Source of the DNA: JBDWFY01 sp965275915
GTDB taxonomy: Bacteria > Pseudomonadota > Alphaproteobacteria > Rhizobiales > Stappiaceae
Length of the DNA stretch: 64,000 bases
Direction: 5' to 3'
Assembly: GCA_965275915.1 (NCBI GenBank)
Contig: CBDHYI010000004.1
Location: 1-64,000, forward strand
Shown: in pieces, positions 15,847-25,724 of the stretch
Layout: every line of letters starts with the position of its first letter
How positions within the stretch are numbered: the first letter of the stretch is position 1
Notes under the pieces: model-generated
Databases searched by the model: none
What the model was told of the DNA's origin: nothing
Seen by the model: the letters and a program-made list of their open reading frames with translations, nothing else
Translations under genes and position numbers: made by a program

Positions 15847-17976
15847 CTAATGCGCCAGAACCGCGAGCAGCAGCAGCGCGACGATATTGGTGATCTTGAT
15901 CATCGGGTTCACCGCCGGGCCGGCCGTATCCTTGTAAGGATCGCCAACAGTATCGCCGGTCACGGCAGCCTTATGGGCTTCCGAGCCTTTGCCGCCGTGA
16001 TTGCCGTCCTCGATATATTTTTTGGCGTTGTCCCAGGCACCACCGCCCGCAGTCATGGACAGCGCCACAAACAGGCCCGTGACAATCACACCCAGCAGCA
16101 TCGCACCCAGCGCGGCAAAACCATTGGCCTTTCCGGCAATCGCCGAAATGACAAAGTAGCAGACAATGGGCGAAAGCACCGGAAGCAGCGAGGGAACGAT
16201 CATTTCCTTGATGGCGGCCCGCGTCAGCATATCCACCGCTCGACCGTAGTTCGGCCGTTCTGTACCGGCCATGATGCCCGGTTTCTCTTTGAACTGCCGA
16301 CGAACCTCTTCAACAACGGACGCCGCAGCCCGACCCACGGCGGTCATGGCGATGCCGCCAAAGAGATACGGCAACAGTCCACCGATAAACAGACCCACCA
16401 CAACGTAGGGATTTGACAGGGAGAAATCCAAGGTCTGCTCGGTAATGTCCGCAAAATAGGTGTACTGCTCGGAGTTCGTCACAAAGAAGCGCAAATCTTC
16501 CGTGTAGGCGGCAAACAGCACCAACGCGCCAAGACCGGCGGAGCCGATAGCATATCCTTTGGTGACGGCTTTGGTGGTGTTACCGACCGCGTCCAGCGCA
16601 TCCGTTGTGTCGCGCACCTCGCCCGGCAGTTCGGACATTTCGGCAATACCACCCGCATTGTCCGTCACCGGACCGAATGCATCGAGCGCCACAACGAAGC
16701 CGGCGAGTGCAAGCATGGTTGTCACCGTCACGGCAATCCCGAACAGGCCCGCGAGCGAATAGGTGACGATAATACCGGCAACGATAACGAGCGCTGGCAG
16801 CGCGGTCGCTTCCAGAGAAATGGCAAGACCCTGAATGACGTTTGTGCCATGGCCGGTTTCAGATGCCTTGGCAATTGCCTGAACGGGGCGGTATCCGGTG
16901 CCGGTATAATACTCCGTGATCCAGATTATGAGCCCGGTGATCACCAGTCCGCTCACGCCGCAAATATAAAGATCCATCGGAGTAAAGCTCAGTCCGCCGG
17001 TCGTCGTCAGAGTGGTGTCCATGTCGCCAAAGACGAACATTGTGACAGGATAGAGCGCGACCAGTGACAGAATCGCTGTCGTGACAAAACCCTTATAAAG
17101 CGCACCCATGATCGAATTGTTCGCGCCGAGCCGGACAAAGAAAGTCCCCGCAATCGATGTGATGACACAGGCCGCACCGATCGCCAGCGGATAGAACATC
17201 GCCTGGCTGGCAAACTCCGTGCCGGCAAAAAAGATCGAAGCCAACACCATTGTTGCGACGACCGTCACGGCATAGGTTTCGAACAGATCAGCAGCCATAC
17301 CGGCGCAGTCCCCGACATTATCGCCGACATTGTCCGCGATTGTGGCAGGGTTGCGTGGGTCATCTTCGGGAATCCCGGCCTCGACCTTGCCGACCAGGTC
17401 GCCGCCAACATCGGCGCCTTTGGTGAAAATGCCGCCGCCGAGCCGGGCAAAGATAGAGATCAGCGACGCTCCGAAGCCCAAGGCGACCAGCGCATCGATA
17501 ACGACCCGGTCGTTGTTCGGTATTCCCATCAGATCGGTGAGAATGAAGTAATAGACCGCAACACCCAGAAGTGCCAGTCCGGCAACCAGCAGTCCGGTCA
17601 CCGCGCCCGCTTTAAAGGCAATTGCAAGCCCGGCAGCCAAACTCTGGCTCGCGGCCTGCGCGGTGCGCACATTGGCCCGAACGGACACCAGCATGCCGAT
17701 AAAGCCGGCAGCGGCCGACAGAACGGCACCAATGGCAAAGCCGATCGCAACCGGGATGGACAGCAGCCACGCGCCGAGTACGAAAATCACGACACCGACA
17801 ATGGCAATGGTCGTATATTGACGGGTCAGGTAAGCCTGCGCCCCTTCCTGGATTGCTCCGGCAATTTCCTGCATCCGTTCATTGCCTGCATCCGCTGACA
17901 TGACGGATCCGGCTGCCCAGACGCCATAGACAACGGACAACAATCCGCAAATTATTACAATGTAGAGCTCAATCAC
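15847..17976 (-). CDS. hppA: Proton-translocating membrane pyrophosphatase, K+-independent type
   Basis: A 709-residue protein with about 16 membrane segments that couples pyrophosphate hydrolysis to proton export. The pyrophosphate site DVGGDLVGKVEAGIPEDDPR (about 189-208), NVGDNVGDCAGMAADL and the C-terminal DNAKKYIE / KAAVTGDTVGDPYKDT motifs are intact. Residues 465-470 read GNTTKA; Lys at this place (Ala in K+-dependent enzymes) marks the K+-independent class. Full length. It is transcribed leftward after the MFS gene, with its own terminator. Confidence 0.97.
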   Translation of the reverse strand: MIELYIVIICGLLSVVYGVWAAGSVMSADAGNERMQEIAGAIQEGAQAYLTRQYTTIAIVGVVIFVLGAWLLSIPVAIGFAIGAVLSAAAGFIGMLVSVRANVRTAQAASQSLAAGLAIAFKAGAVTGLLVAGLALLGVAVYYFILTDLMGIPNNDRVVIDALVALGFGASLISIFARLGGGIFTKGADVGGDLVGKVEAGIPEDDPRNPATIADNVGDNVGDCAGMAADLFETYAVTVVATMVLASIFFAGTEFASQAMFYPLAIGAACVITSIAGTFFVRLGANNSIMGALYKGFVTTAILSLVALYPVTMFVFGDMDTTLTTTGGLSFTPMDLYICGVSGLVITGLIIWITEYYTGTGYRPVQAIAKASETGHGTNVIQGLAISLEATALPALVIVAGIIVTYSLAGLFGIAVTVTTMLALAGFVVALDAFGPVTDNAGGIAEMSELPGEVRDTTDALDAVGNTTKAVTKGYAIGSAGLGALVLFAAYTEDLRFFVTNSEQYTYFADITEQTLDFSLSNPYVVVGLFIGGLLPYLFGGIAMTAVGRAAASVVEEVRRQFKEKPGIMAGTERPNYGRAVDMLTRAAIKEMIVPSLLPVLSPIVCYFVISAIAGKANGFAALGAMLLGVIVTGLFVALSMTAGGGAWDNAKKYIEDGNHGGKGSEAHKAAVTGDTVGDPYKDTAGPAVNPMIKITNIVALLLLAVLAH

Positions 17977-18241
17977 GGGCTCCCCCCTTCATACTGTATA
18001 TTCCCACCGACAGTTCCCTCACGGCGAGGCGAACTATAGGTGCGTACGCGAACTGCCGCGACTATCAATTCGAAGCATGCGCACGGTATCGTTCCTGTGG
18101 ATGAGGTCAAGCCAAAGATCGCTCAGCATCACTTCGGAAAATCCTCAGATCGGACGTGCTTGAATGGCAAGAAATTGCACTGATTTCAACATGAGACATC
18201 CAGCTCTGAACACAATCACCCTGCAAGCGTCTTTTTCGCAC

Positions 18242-19468
18242 TCAGGCAGACGCCAGTCTTTTTTCGTAAACAACGAGCCAGGCCAGGAGCAAAAGGCAGG
18301 CACCGACAACCGGGAACAGAAACAGGTTGACCGCATTCCAACCGAAGAAAAACAACAGGTTACCTGAAGAAAATGAGGCGGCAGCGACAAAGCCGAAGAC
18401 GAGAAATTCGTTAGCGGCCTGCACCTTGTTGCGCTCTTCGGGCCGATAGGTCTCAGTCAGCATCGACGTCGCACCGATATAACCAAAGTTCCATCCCAGG
18501 CCCAAAAGGACGAGAGCGATCCAGAAGTTTTCAACCTGCAAACCGGCCAAAGCAACGATTCCACAGCCGACCATAAGAAACAGTCCGACCGCAATGATTC
18601 GGACGGCACCGAAACGGCTGATCAAGGAACCGGTGAAAAAACTGGGCCCGAACATCGCCAGAACATGCCATTGAATGGCCAGCGCGGCGTCGGATTCGGT
18701 CAAACCGCAGGCGATCATCGCAAGAGGTGTCGCCGTCATAACCAGCGACATCAGAGCGTAGATCGAAATACCGCAGGCGGCCGCAACGATGAACCGGTGG
18801 GTCCGCATGATCTGTCTCAGCGGCCGCCCGCTTTGCTTTCGCTGACTCTGTGACAGTCCGGGAACATTGACGAAGGAAAGCAGCAAAAGCGAAATGAAAC
18901 AAAGTCCCGCTTGTGCGAAAAAACTGCCGACGAACAGGATCGGAGCAAACAGATCTTTTGTGAAGATTACGGTCTGGGGGCCGATGATTCCGGCTAGAAT
19001 CCCTCCGGCCAGCACCAGGGAGATCGCTTTGGGACGATATTTTTCGCTCGCGGTATCCGCGGCTGCAAATCTGAACTGTTGAACAAACGCCGCATTGGAA
19101 CCGCTCAAAGACATGGAGAGACAAAACAGCACGAACGAGTCGGCGAGGATGCTGTAACCGGCCAGGATGCCGCCGATCATGCCCAGCAACGCACCCGCCT
19201 GAAAACCCAGCCGACGCCCGATGCGCCGCATAAGCATGGCCGCGGGCACCGTGGAGCAGGCAGTACCGATAACAAAAGCGGTAATGGGCAGGGTCGCAAG
19301 TGCCTTGTCTGCGCCAAGCAGTTCATAGCCGGCGAGCCCCGCCACTGCGATGACGATCGACGCCGAAGCCCCGCCCAGTGCCTGCGCACCGGACAGAATC
19401 AAGGCATTGCGCCTTGCCAGAGCATCATCAAATCCGTGGCTTTGATCTGTCTCCGAAACAGTGGACAT
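18242..19468 (-). CDS. Major facilitator superfamily transporter
   Basis: A 408-residue protein with about 12 membrane segments. The MFS loop 2-3 motif appears as AAMLMRRIGRRLGFQAGALLGMIGG-like sequence near residue 80. The second half contains LISRFGAVRIIAVGL, the matching loop. The best guess is a drug/H+ antiporter type (YfcJ/YcaD-like) exporter, substrate unknown. It lies between thiL and hppA on the same strand, 52 bases after thiL, and may be read through from that cluster. Confidence 0.85.
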   Translation of the reverse strand: MSTVSETDQSHGFDDALARRNALILSGAQALGGASASIVIAVAGLAGYELLGADKALATLPITAFVIGTACSTVPAAMLMRRIGRRLGFQAGALLGMIGGILAGYSILADSFVLFCLSMSLSGSNAAFVQQFRFAAADTASEKYRPKAISLVLAGGILAGIIGPQTVIFTKDLFAPILFVGSFFAQAGLCFISLLLLSFVNVPGLSQSQRKQSGRPLRQIMRTHRFIVAAACGISIYALMSLVMTATPLAMIACGLTESDAALAIQWHVLAMFGPSFFTGSLISRFGAVRIIAVGLFLMVGCGIVALAGLQVENFWIALVLLGLGWNFGYIGATSMLTETYRPEERNKVQAANEFLVFGFVAAASFSSGNLLFFFGWNAVNLFLFPVVGACLLLLAWLVVYEKRLASA

Positions 19469-19520
19469 AGACTATAAGATACCCTTCAAAAGCAGCGAAT
19501 TTCGGGAAGGTTACGCTCTG

Positions 19521-20558
19521 CTAAAAATGTGTGTATCCACGCGCGGAAAATGCAACCGGTTTGCCATCGCCATCAAGGATAGCAATTTCGGTATCCTTTG
19601 TCGCCGCGCCAATTGCGCTCACCGGCACGCCTCTTCTTTCCGCGGCTCGTTCGAATTCCTGTTTCACATCCGGCGGAACTGCCACAAGCAGCTCGTAGTC
19701 ATCGCCTCCCAGAAAAACCGTCGCCTCCGAAGAACGATCGGATCTCATCACAGTCCGCGCCGCGTCCGAAAGCGGAAGGTCGGCGGTGCGGATGTGTGCG
19801 CCGACACCGGATGCATGACATAAATGCCGCAGGTCGGCAAAGATGCCGTCGGAAACATCCATCGCGGCACTGGCGAATTCAGAAAGGACAGGGCTGAAAC
19901 CGGTTCGCGGTTCGGGGAGCAAATACCGCTGCTCCAGATAAGCTCGATGCGCGCTGTCCAATTCGGGATAAGCGCCCTTTTTTATCTGCAGGCCCAATGC
20001 GGAGTCGCCAAGCGTTCCCGTCACGTAGAAAATATCGCCGGCGCCGGCACCGCTTCGTTTCACCGTCTTGCCGGCCGGTGCAGCGCCGACCGCTGTCACC
20101 GAGATCACCGTCCCGCCCACCGATTTTATCGTGTCGCCGCCGAAAAGGGAAATGCCGTAATGCGCCTGATCTTTTGAAAGACCGCTGCAAAAGCTTTCCA
20201 GCCACTTTTCGGACCAGTTTTCCGGCAGACAAAGGGCAAGAAGGTACCCAATCGGTTCGGCTCCCTTTGCCGCCAGATCGGAGAGGTTCACTCTGAGCGC
20301 TTTCTGGGCGATAAGCTCCGGAGCATCATCGGAAAAAAAATGAACAGCCTCCGCAAGCGCATCTTTCGTGAAAACGAGCTCTTGACCGTCTGGTGGCACA
20401 AAAACAGCCGCATCGTCCTCCAGGCCGAGGCTCGTATTATTATTCGCAAGCGGCGCAAGGTAGCGCCTGATCAGCTCGAACTCGCCTGGCCGCCGGTCGC
20501 TCAAGGGCTTATGCACCCCCCGACTTTTTCTCTTCAAACTCGTCCGGCCGGTTTTCAT
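19521..20558 (-). CDS. thiL: Thiamine-monophosphate kinase
   Basis: A 345-residue kinase that makes thiamine diphosphate from the monophosphate. The ThiL/PurM-type fold shows GLEDDAAVF, KDALAEAVHF, LSDLAAKGAEP, SLFGGDTI, DVSDGIFADL and FLGGDDYELL. The first Asp motif reads FTKDALAEAVHF rather than the common TTDALVEGVHF. The ATG at 20558 has AGGA at 7 bases and overlaps nusB by 50 bases; GTG 20516 or TTG 20504 would shorten the overlap and match the usual N-terminus (RPGEFELI). Confidence 0.93.
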   Translation of the reverse strand: MKTGRTSLKRKSRGVHKPLSDRRPGEFELIRRYLAPLANNNTSLGLEDDAAVFVPPDGQELVFTKDALAEAVHFFSDDAPELIAQKALRVNLSDLAAKGAEPIGYLLALCLPENWSEKWLESFCSGLSKDQAHYGISLFGGDTIKSVGGTVISVTAVGAAPAGKTVKRSGAGAGDIFYVTGTLGDSALGLQIKKGAYPELDSAHRAYLEQRYLLPEPRTGFSPVLSEFASAAMDVSDGIFADLRHLCHASGVGAHIRTADLPLSDAARTVMRSDRSSEATVFLGGDDYELLVAVPPDVKQEFERAAERRGVPVSAIGAATKDTEIAILDGDGKPVAFSARGYTHF

Positions 20559-21021
20559 GGGCAATCCTGTCCAGAATCCCGTTCACAAGACGCGGCTCAT
20601 CGCCGTCATAGAAAGCCTTGGCAACGTCCAGATATTCGGAAATGACCACCCTGGCAGGCACGTCCTTGCGCCGATAAAGCTCGTAGGCGCCTGCCCGCAA
20701 AATTGCCCGCAATGTCGAATCGACACGACGCAGAGGCCAATCCTCGGTAAGAGCCGTGTGAATCCACGGGTCAATCATGCGCTGATCCGCAACGACCCCT
20801 TTTACGATGGACGTGAACCAGTCGTGGTCCGCATCGCGATACTGGTTGCCGTCGAGTTCCTTACCGAGCCGAAACGACTTATACTCGGCGATAAGATCGG
20901 CCAGATCGATGTTGCCCAGCTCCATCTGATACAGCGCCTGAACAGCTGCAAGCCGCGCTGAACCACGCTTGTTTGCAGGTCGAACATCCTGTTCGTTTCC
21001 TTCCGGTTCACGCTCCACCAT
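20509..21021 (-). CDS. nusB: Transcription antitermination factor NusB
   Basis: A 170-residue all-helical protein. The conserved ARLAAVQALYQMEL, FTSIVKGV, WPLRRVDSTLRAILRAGAYEL and VVISEYLDVAKAF with VNGILDRIA are all present. NusB with NusE binds boxA RNA and supports rRNA transcription. It starts 3 bases after the ribH stop, and ribH-nusB pairing is very widespread. Confidence 0.97.
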   Translation of the reverse strand: MVEREPEGNEQDVRPANKRGSARLAAVQALYQMELGNIDLADLIAEYKSFRLGKELDGNQYRDADHDWFTSIVKGVVADQRMIDPWIHTALTEDWPLRRVDSTLRAILRAGAYELYRRKDVPARVVISEYLDVAKAFYDGDEPRLVNGILDRIAHENRPDEFEEKKSGGA

Positions 21022-21024
21022 TTG

Positions 21025-21477
21025 TCAGACTCCAAGACGGTCACGCACCGCCATCATGGCAAGGGCAGCTTTTGCAGCGCCGCCGCCTTTATTGCCCTGG
21101 TTCCGCCAGGCCCGCTTTTCGGCCTGTTCCCGGTTCTCAACGGTCAGAATACCGTTGCCTACCGCGATACAGCCGTCGACCGCAAGATCCATTACCGCCC
21201 GTGCCGATTCGTTGGCAACAATGTCGTAGTGTGTTGTCTCACCGCGGATAACACATCCAAGAACAACGAAGCCGTCATACTCGACCTCACCCTGTTCGCC
21301 CGCCAGCATCGCCATTGATAACGCAGCCGGTATCTCGAGCACTCCGGGGACGGAAATCCTGTCACATTTTGCGCCTGCTCCCTCAATGGCCTCCATTGCG
21401 CCCGCAGCAAGTTCATCGGCTATGTCTTCGTAAAACCGGGCGTCGATGATCAACAAAAGAGGTTCCGAATTGCTCAT
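21025..21477 (-). CDS. ribH: 6,7-dimethyl-8-ribityllumazine synthase
   Basis: A 150-residue enzyme that joins the ribityl pyrimidine with dihydroxybutanone phosphate in riboflavin synthesis. Visible motifs are VPGVLEIPAAL, GCVIRGETTHYDIV (substrate loop) and PVGNGILTVEN-like (AVGNGILTVENREQA). The length fits the family. It sits between ribE and nusB in the riboflavin cluster. Confidence 0.97.
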   Translation of the reverse strand: MSNSEPLLLIIDARFYEDIADELAAGAMEAIEGAGAKCDRISVPGVLEIPAALSMAMLAGEQGEVEYDGFVVLGCVIRGETTHYDIVANESARAVMDLAVDGCIAVGNGILTVENREQAEKRAWRNQGNKGGGAAKAALAMMAVRDRLGV

Positions 21478-21643
21478 ATCAGACAGTCTTTCCCGGACCG
21501 GTGTCCGTCGGGTTTCTTCGCAGGCGAATGATCAGGTCCAATCAAACGGCCAGCACACCAATCATTTTGGCCGGGCTTTGTCCAGTCAGAATGTTGTTCG
21601 ATTGGATTGACAGATCGGGAGGGTGTTGCCATCGCGGCGGCAA

Positions 21644-22246
21644 TCAGTCCGTTTCTCTGAGACGCGCGATATAGCGGGCCATCATGTCGACTTCAAGGTT
21701 CACCCGGTCGCCAACATCACGGCTGTTCCAGGTCGTTTGTTCGAGCGTGTGAGGAATAAGAAAGACGGAAAATTCCGGCCCCTCCGCTTCATTGACTGTC
21801 AGCGATGTTCCATCCAGACAAACTGACCCTTTGCGCGGAATGAACCGGGCAAGGTCGGGTATGGTCTGAAACTTGAGATAGCGCGAGTCGGGATGGTCCT
21901 GTCGATCAATGATCCCAGCCGTTCCGTCGACATGGCCAAGCACGAGATGCCCACCAAGCTCATCCCCTATCCTGAGGGACCGTTCCAGATTAAGCCGGTC
22001 ACCGGCCTTCCAGTCTCCGGCCGTGGTCAAAGCAAGTGTCTCAGATGCGGACTCCACTTCGAACCAGTTGATACCGGTGTCCCGCCCTTTGGCCACAACA
22101 GTGTGGCAGGGCCCACCGCACGCAATGCTGCACCCGATTTCTATCTCCGCCGGATCGTACGCCGTTGCAATACGGGTCCTCCGACCGGCCGGAATATCGG
22201 AAACGGAAAGAATTTCTCCGACATCGGTGACAATTCCCGTAAACAT
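21644..22246 (-). CDS. ribE: Riboflavin synthase alpha subunit
   Basis: A 200-residue enzyme that dismutates two lumazines into riboflavin. Two lumazine-binding barrels are visible, starting MFTGIVTDVGEI and with GDELGGHLVLGHVDG (about residue 90) and GTSLTVNEAEG in the second. The ATG at 22246 is the family start; a longer frame from 22420 runs into ribD. In the first barrel the usual CLTV reads CHTV (GGPCHTVV), an unusual change next to the substrate site. Confidence 0.95.
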   Translation of the reverse strand: MFTGIVTDVGEILSVSDIPAGRRTRIATAYDPAEIEIGCSIACGGPCHTVVAKGRDTGINWFEVESASETLALTTAGDWKAGDRLNLERSLRIGDELGGHLVLGHVDGTAGIIDRQDHPDSRYLKFQTIPDLARFIPRKGSVCLDGTSLTVNEAEGPEFSVFLIPHTLEQTTWNSRDVGDRVNLEVDMMARYIARLRETD

Positions 22247-22253
22247 CGCGTTT

Positions 22254-23414
22254 CTATCTCCGTCTCCGATAGCGGACAATCCGGTCGTCACCGAGGCGAC
22301 CCGCTTCGGCTTGTACGAACACTGTGCTCTGACCAAACCAGTCCAGGGACACTTCTGCAAGCGGCGGGATACCTCCCTCTCCGATTTCCACCGTACCGAA
22401 CACAAAGGTCGCTTCGTCAATCAGATCGGCTTTTGCCAGCGCTCCGGCCAGGTGTGCACCGCCTTCGACCATCAGGCGCGTTAAGCCCAGTTCGCCGAGC
22501 CGTGCAAGCGCCAGCGGCAACGCGATCCGACCGTTCTCATCCTCCGGCACGCCGATCAGCCGCACTCCGGCGGCAGACAGTGCATCGCTTTTTTTGAGGT
22601 CGGCATTATCCCCGGTGATGCAATAGACCGGAACTTTGTCCGCTGTTCTAACCAGTTGCGACTGCAGCGGCAGGCGCGCTCTGCTGTCCAGAACAACGCG
22701 AACCGGCGACCGGTCCGATAAACCGGGAATACGGCAGGTCAACAACGGGTCATCGGCAAGCACCGTGCCAATTCCAACCAGGATGGCATCACTCTGAGAT
22801 CGCATCACGTGGACCAATTGCCAGGACCGGTCCGAGGAAATAAGAACCTGTCCCTCCCCTTCCCGGCCAATGAACCCATCGGCCGATATGGCCATTTTCA
22901 GATGGACAAAGGGCCTGCCCTTTATGATGCGGCAAACATGACCGGCATGGCTCTGCCTGCATTCCTCCTCCAGAACTCCGGCGTAGACGTCAATCCCGGC
23001 GTCCTGCAGCATCCGGACCCCTTTGCCGGAGACGCGTGAGTCCGGATCCGTCGTACCGATCACGACCCGTCCGACTCCCGCCTCAATCAATGCCAGCGCA
23101 CAGGGCCCGGTTCTTCCATAATGCGCGCAAGGTTCAAGTGTCACGTAGGCTGTTGCCCCCCAGGCGGCACCGCCGGCCTGGGTCAAGGCGCAGATCTCGG
23201 CGTGCGGCCTGCCGCCCGGTGCAGTCGTGCCCCGGCCGATGACCTTCTGAGCGCCGTCCTCCGACCGAATCAGAATGCATCCAACGGACGGGTTTGGCCA
23301 GGTCACTCCAAGATTTCGCCGCCCCAGCGCCAGCGCGGCTTTCATCCAACGTTCGTCATCCTTGAGAGCCCCGATCAAGGCGTCTGAGTTTCCGTTATCC
23401 GGCAAAAACTTCAT
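22254..23414 (-). CDS. ribD: Bifunctional riboflavin deaminase/reductase
   Basis: A 386-residue two-domain enzyme for steps two and three of riboflavin synthesis. The deaminase domain (about 20-145) has the zinc ligands in PHAEICAL and EPCAHYGRTGPC. The reductase domain (about 165-380) has KMAISADGFIG, RSQSDAILVGIGTVLADDP and LMVEGGAHLAG. The ATG at 23414 is taken; a GTG at 23441 is also in frame, two bases after the nrdR stop, and neither has a clear ribosome-binding site. Confidence 0.95.
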   Translation of the reverse strand: MKFLPDNGNSDALIGALKDDERWMKAALALGRRNLGVTWPNPSVGCILIRSEDGAQKVIGRGTTAPGGRPHAEICALTQAGGAAWGATAYVTLEPCAHYGRTGPCALALIEAGVGRVVIGTTDPDSRVSGKGVRMLQDAGIDVYAGVLEEECRQSHAGHVCRIIKGRPFVHLKMAISADGFIGREGEGQVLISSDRSWQLVHVMRSQSDAILVGIGTVLADDPLLTCRIPGLSDRSPVRVVLDSRARLPLQSQLVRTADKVPVYCITGDNADLKKSDALSAAGVRLIGVPEDENGRIALPLALARLGELGLTRLMVEGGAHLAGALAKADLIDEATFVFGTVEIGEGGIPPLAEVSLDWFGQSTVFVQAEAGRLGDDRIVRYRRRR

Positions 23415-23443
23415 GTCTGAGTCAGCAGGAAAAACTGTCACGA

Positions 23444-23926
23444 TCAGGACGGATCACGATCATTGGAGTTGTAGGGCTCATCATGCATTTCGCCGATCAG
23501 ATTCTCAAAATCCTTGGCCTCCCGGAAGTTCTTGTAAACGGATGCAAACCGCACATAGGCAACCTCGTCGATAGCCTTGAGCCCTTCCATCAGCAAGGTG
23601 CCGATCTGTTCTGCCGGAATCTCACTCTCACCGGAGCTTTCCAGTTGCCGCACAATCCCGCTGACCATTCTCTCCAGCTGCTCAGGATCGACGGGCCGCT
23701 TCCGGGTCGCAAGCTGCACGGACCGCATCAGTTTTTCCCGGTCGAACGGCATGCGCCTGCCGGACCGTTTGGTGACGGTGAGTTCCCGCAACTGAACGCG
23801 TTCAAATGTGGTGTAACGCCCGCCGCACGAAGAACAGACCCGCCTTCGACGGATCGCCGTGTTGTCTTCTGTAGGGCGGGAATCCTTGACCTGAGTCTCC
23901 TCGCCACCGCAATAGGGACACCGCAT
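23444..23926 (-). CDS. nrdR: Transcriptional repressor NrdR
   Basis: A 160-residue repressor of ribonucleotide reductase genes. The N-terminal zinc ribbon has CPYC and CSSCGGRYTTFER with VKDSR between, followed by the ATP-cone (about 49-139; VTKRSGRRMPFDREKLMRS). It binds NrdR boxes when loaded with ATP/dATP. It lies between glyA and ribD with very short gaps, so it is part of the same operon. Confidence 0.97.
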   Translation of the reverse strand: MRCPYCGGEETQVKDSRPTEDNTAIRRRRVCSSCGGRYTTFERVQLRELTVTKRSGRRMPFDREKLMRSVQLATRKRPVDPEQLERMVSGIVRQLESSGESEIPAEQIGTLLMEGLKAIDEVAYVRFASVYKNFREAKDFENLIGEMHDEPYNSNDRDPS

Positions 23927-23929
23927 ATT

Positions 23930-25243
<1,314 letters not shown>

Positions 25244-25388
25244 CAACAAGACCTTTCCAAGGTGTCGTGAAACGGATACAGCACATCGGCTCGTGCATCG
25301 GATACGGTGGCAAGCGCATACCATACTCAATTCGCCGAACCAAGGGCTCGCATAATGTTCAGGCCGCGGGTAGCCAGGGGCAAGTCGG

Positions 25389-25586
25389 CTATTCGTCCAA
25401 TTGTGACAATCGGCGCTGCAGCTTTCTAAGCGCCAAAGACTTCAAATCCGACTCCGACGCGCTCACCGGACCAAAAACGGTCACCTCCACACCCGTGGCT
25501 CCATCGATTGCCGAAACGCGAACCTGTTGCGCAATGCGTCTGAATTCAAAATAAACAGCATTGTCCTTGCCGCCACTTGTCGACAT
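25389..25586 (-). CDS. Small DUF6898-like protein
   Basis: A 65-residue protein. The pattern VYFEFRRIAQQVRVSAIDGATGVEVTVFGP matches a short Rhizobiales family that I believe is DUF6898; the assignment is from memory of the pattern. It is soluble and beta-rich with a helical end (LALRKLQRRL). It lies upstream of glyA on the same strand. Confidence 0.7.
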   Translation of the reverse strand: MSTSGGKDNAVYFEFRRIAQQVRVSAIDGATGVEVTVFGPVSASESDLKSLALRKLQRRLSQLDE

Positions 25587-25645
25587 TGCCCCTCCGCCGA
25601 TCTCCTCAAATCCCAGGGTATGGACCCCGGCTAACCGGAATCGAC

Positions 25646-25678
25646 ACGGGGACGGCAGTCAAAGCGTGCCGTCCCCGT
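25646..25678. other. Perfect stem-loop without U-tract
   Basis: ACGGGGACGGCA pairs with TGCCGTCCCCGT over 12 bases around a 9-base loop. Neither strand has a T-run after it. It lies downstream of the L,D-transpeptidase stop and may protect or end that transcript. Confidence 0.6.
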
Positions 25679-25724
25679 AAATAGACCCATTGTGTTACGC
25701 GGGGCACTGCAGTGCCGCCTGAAT

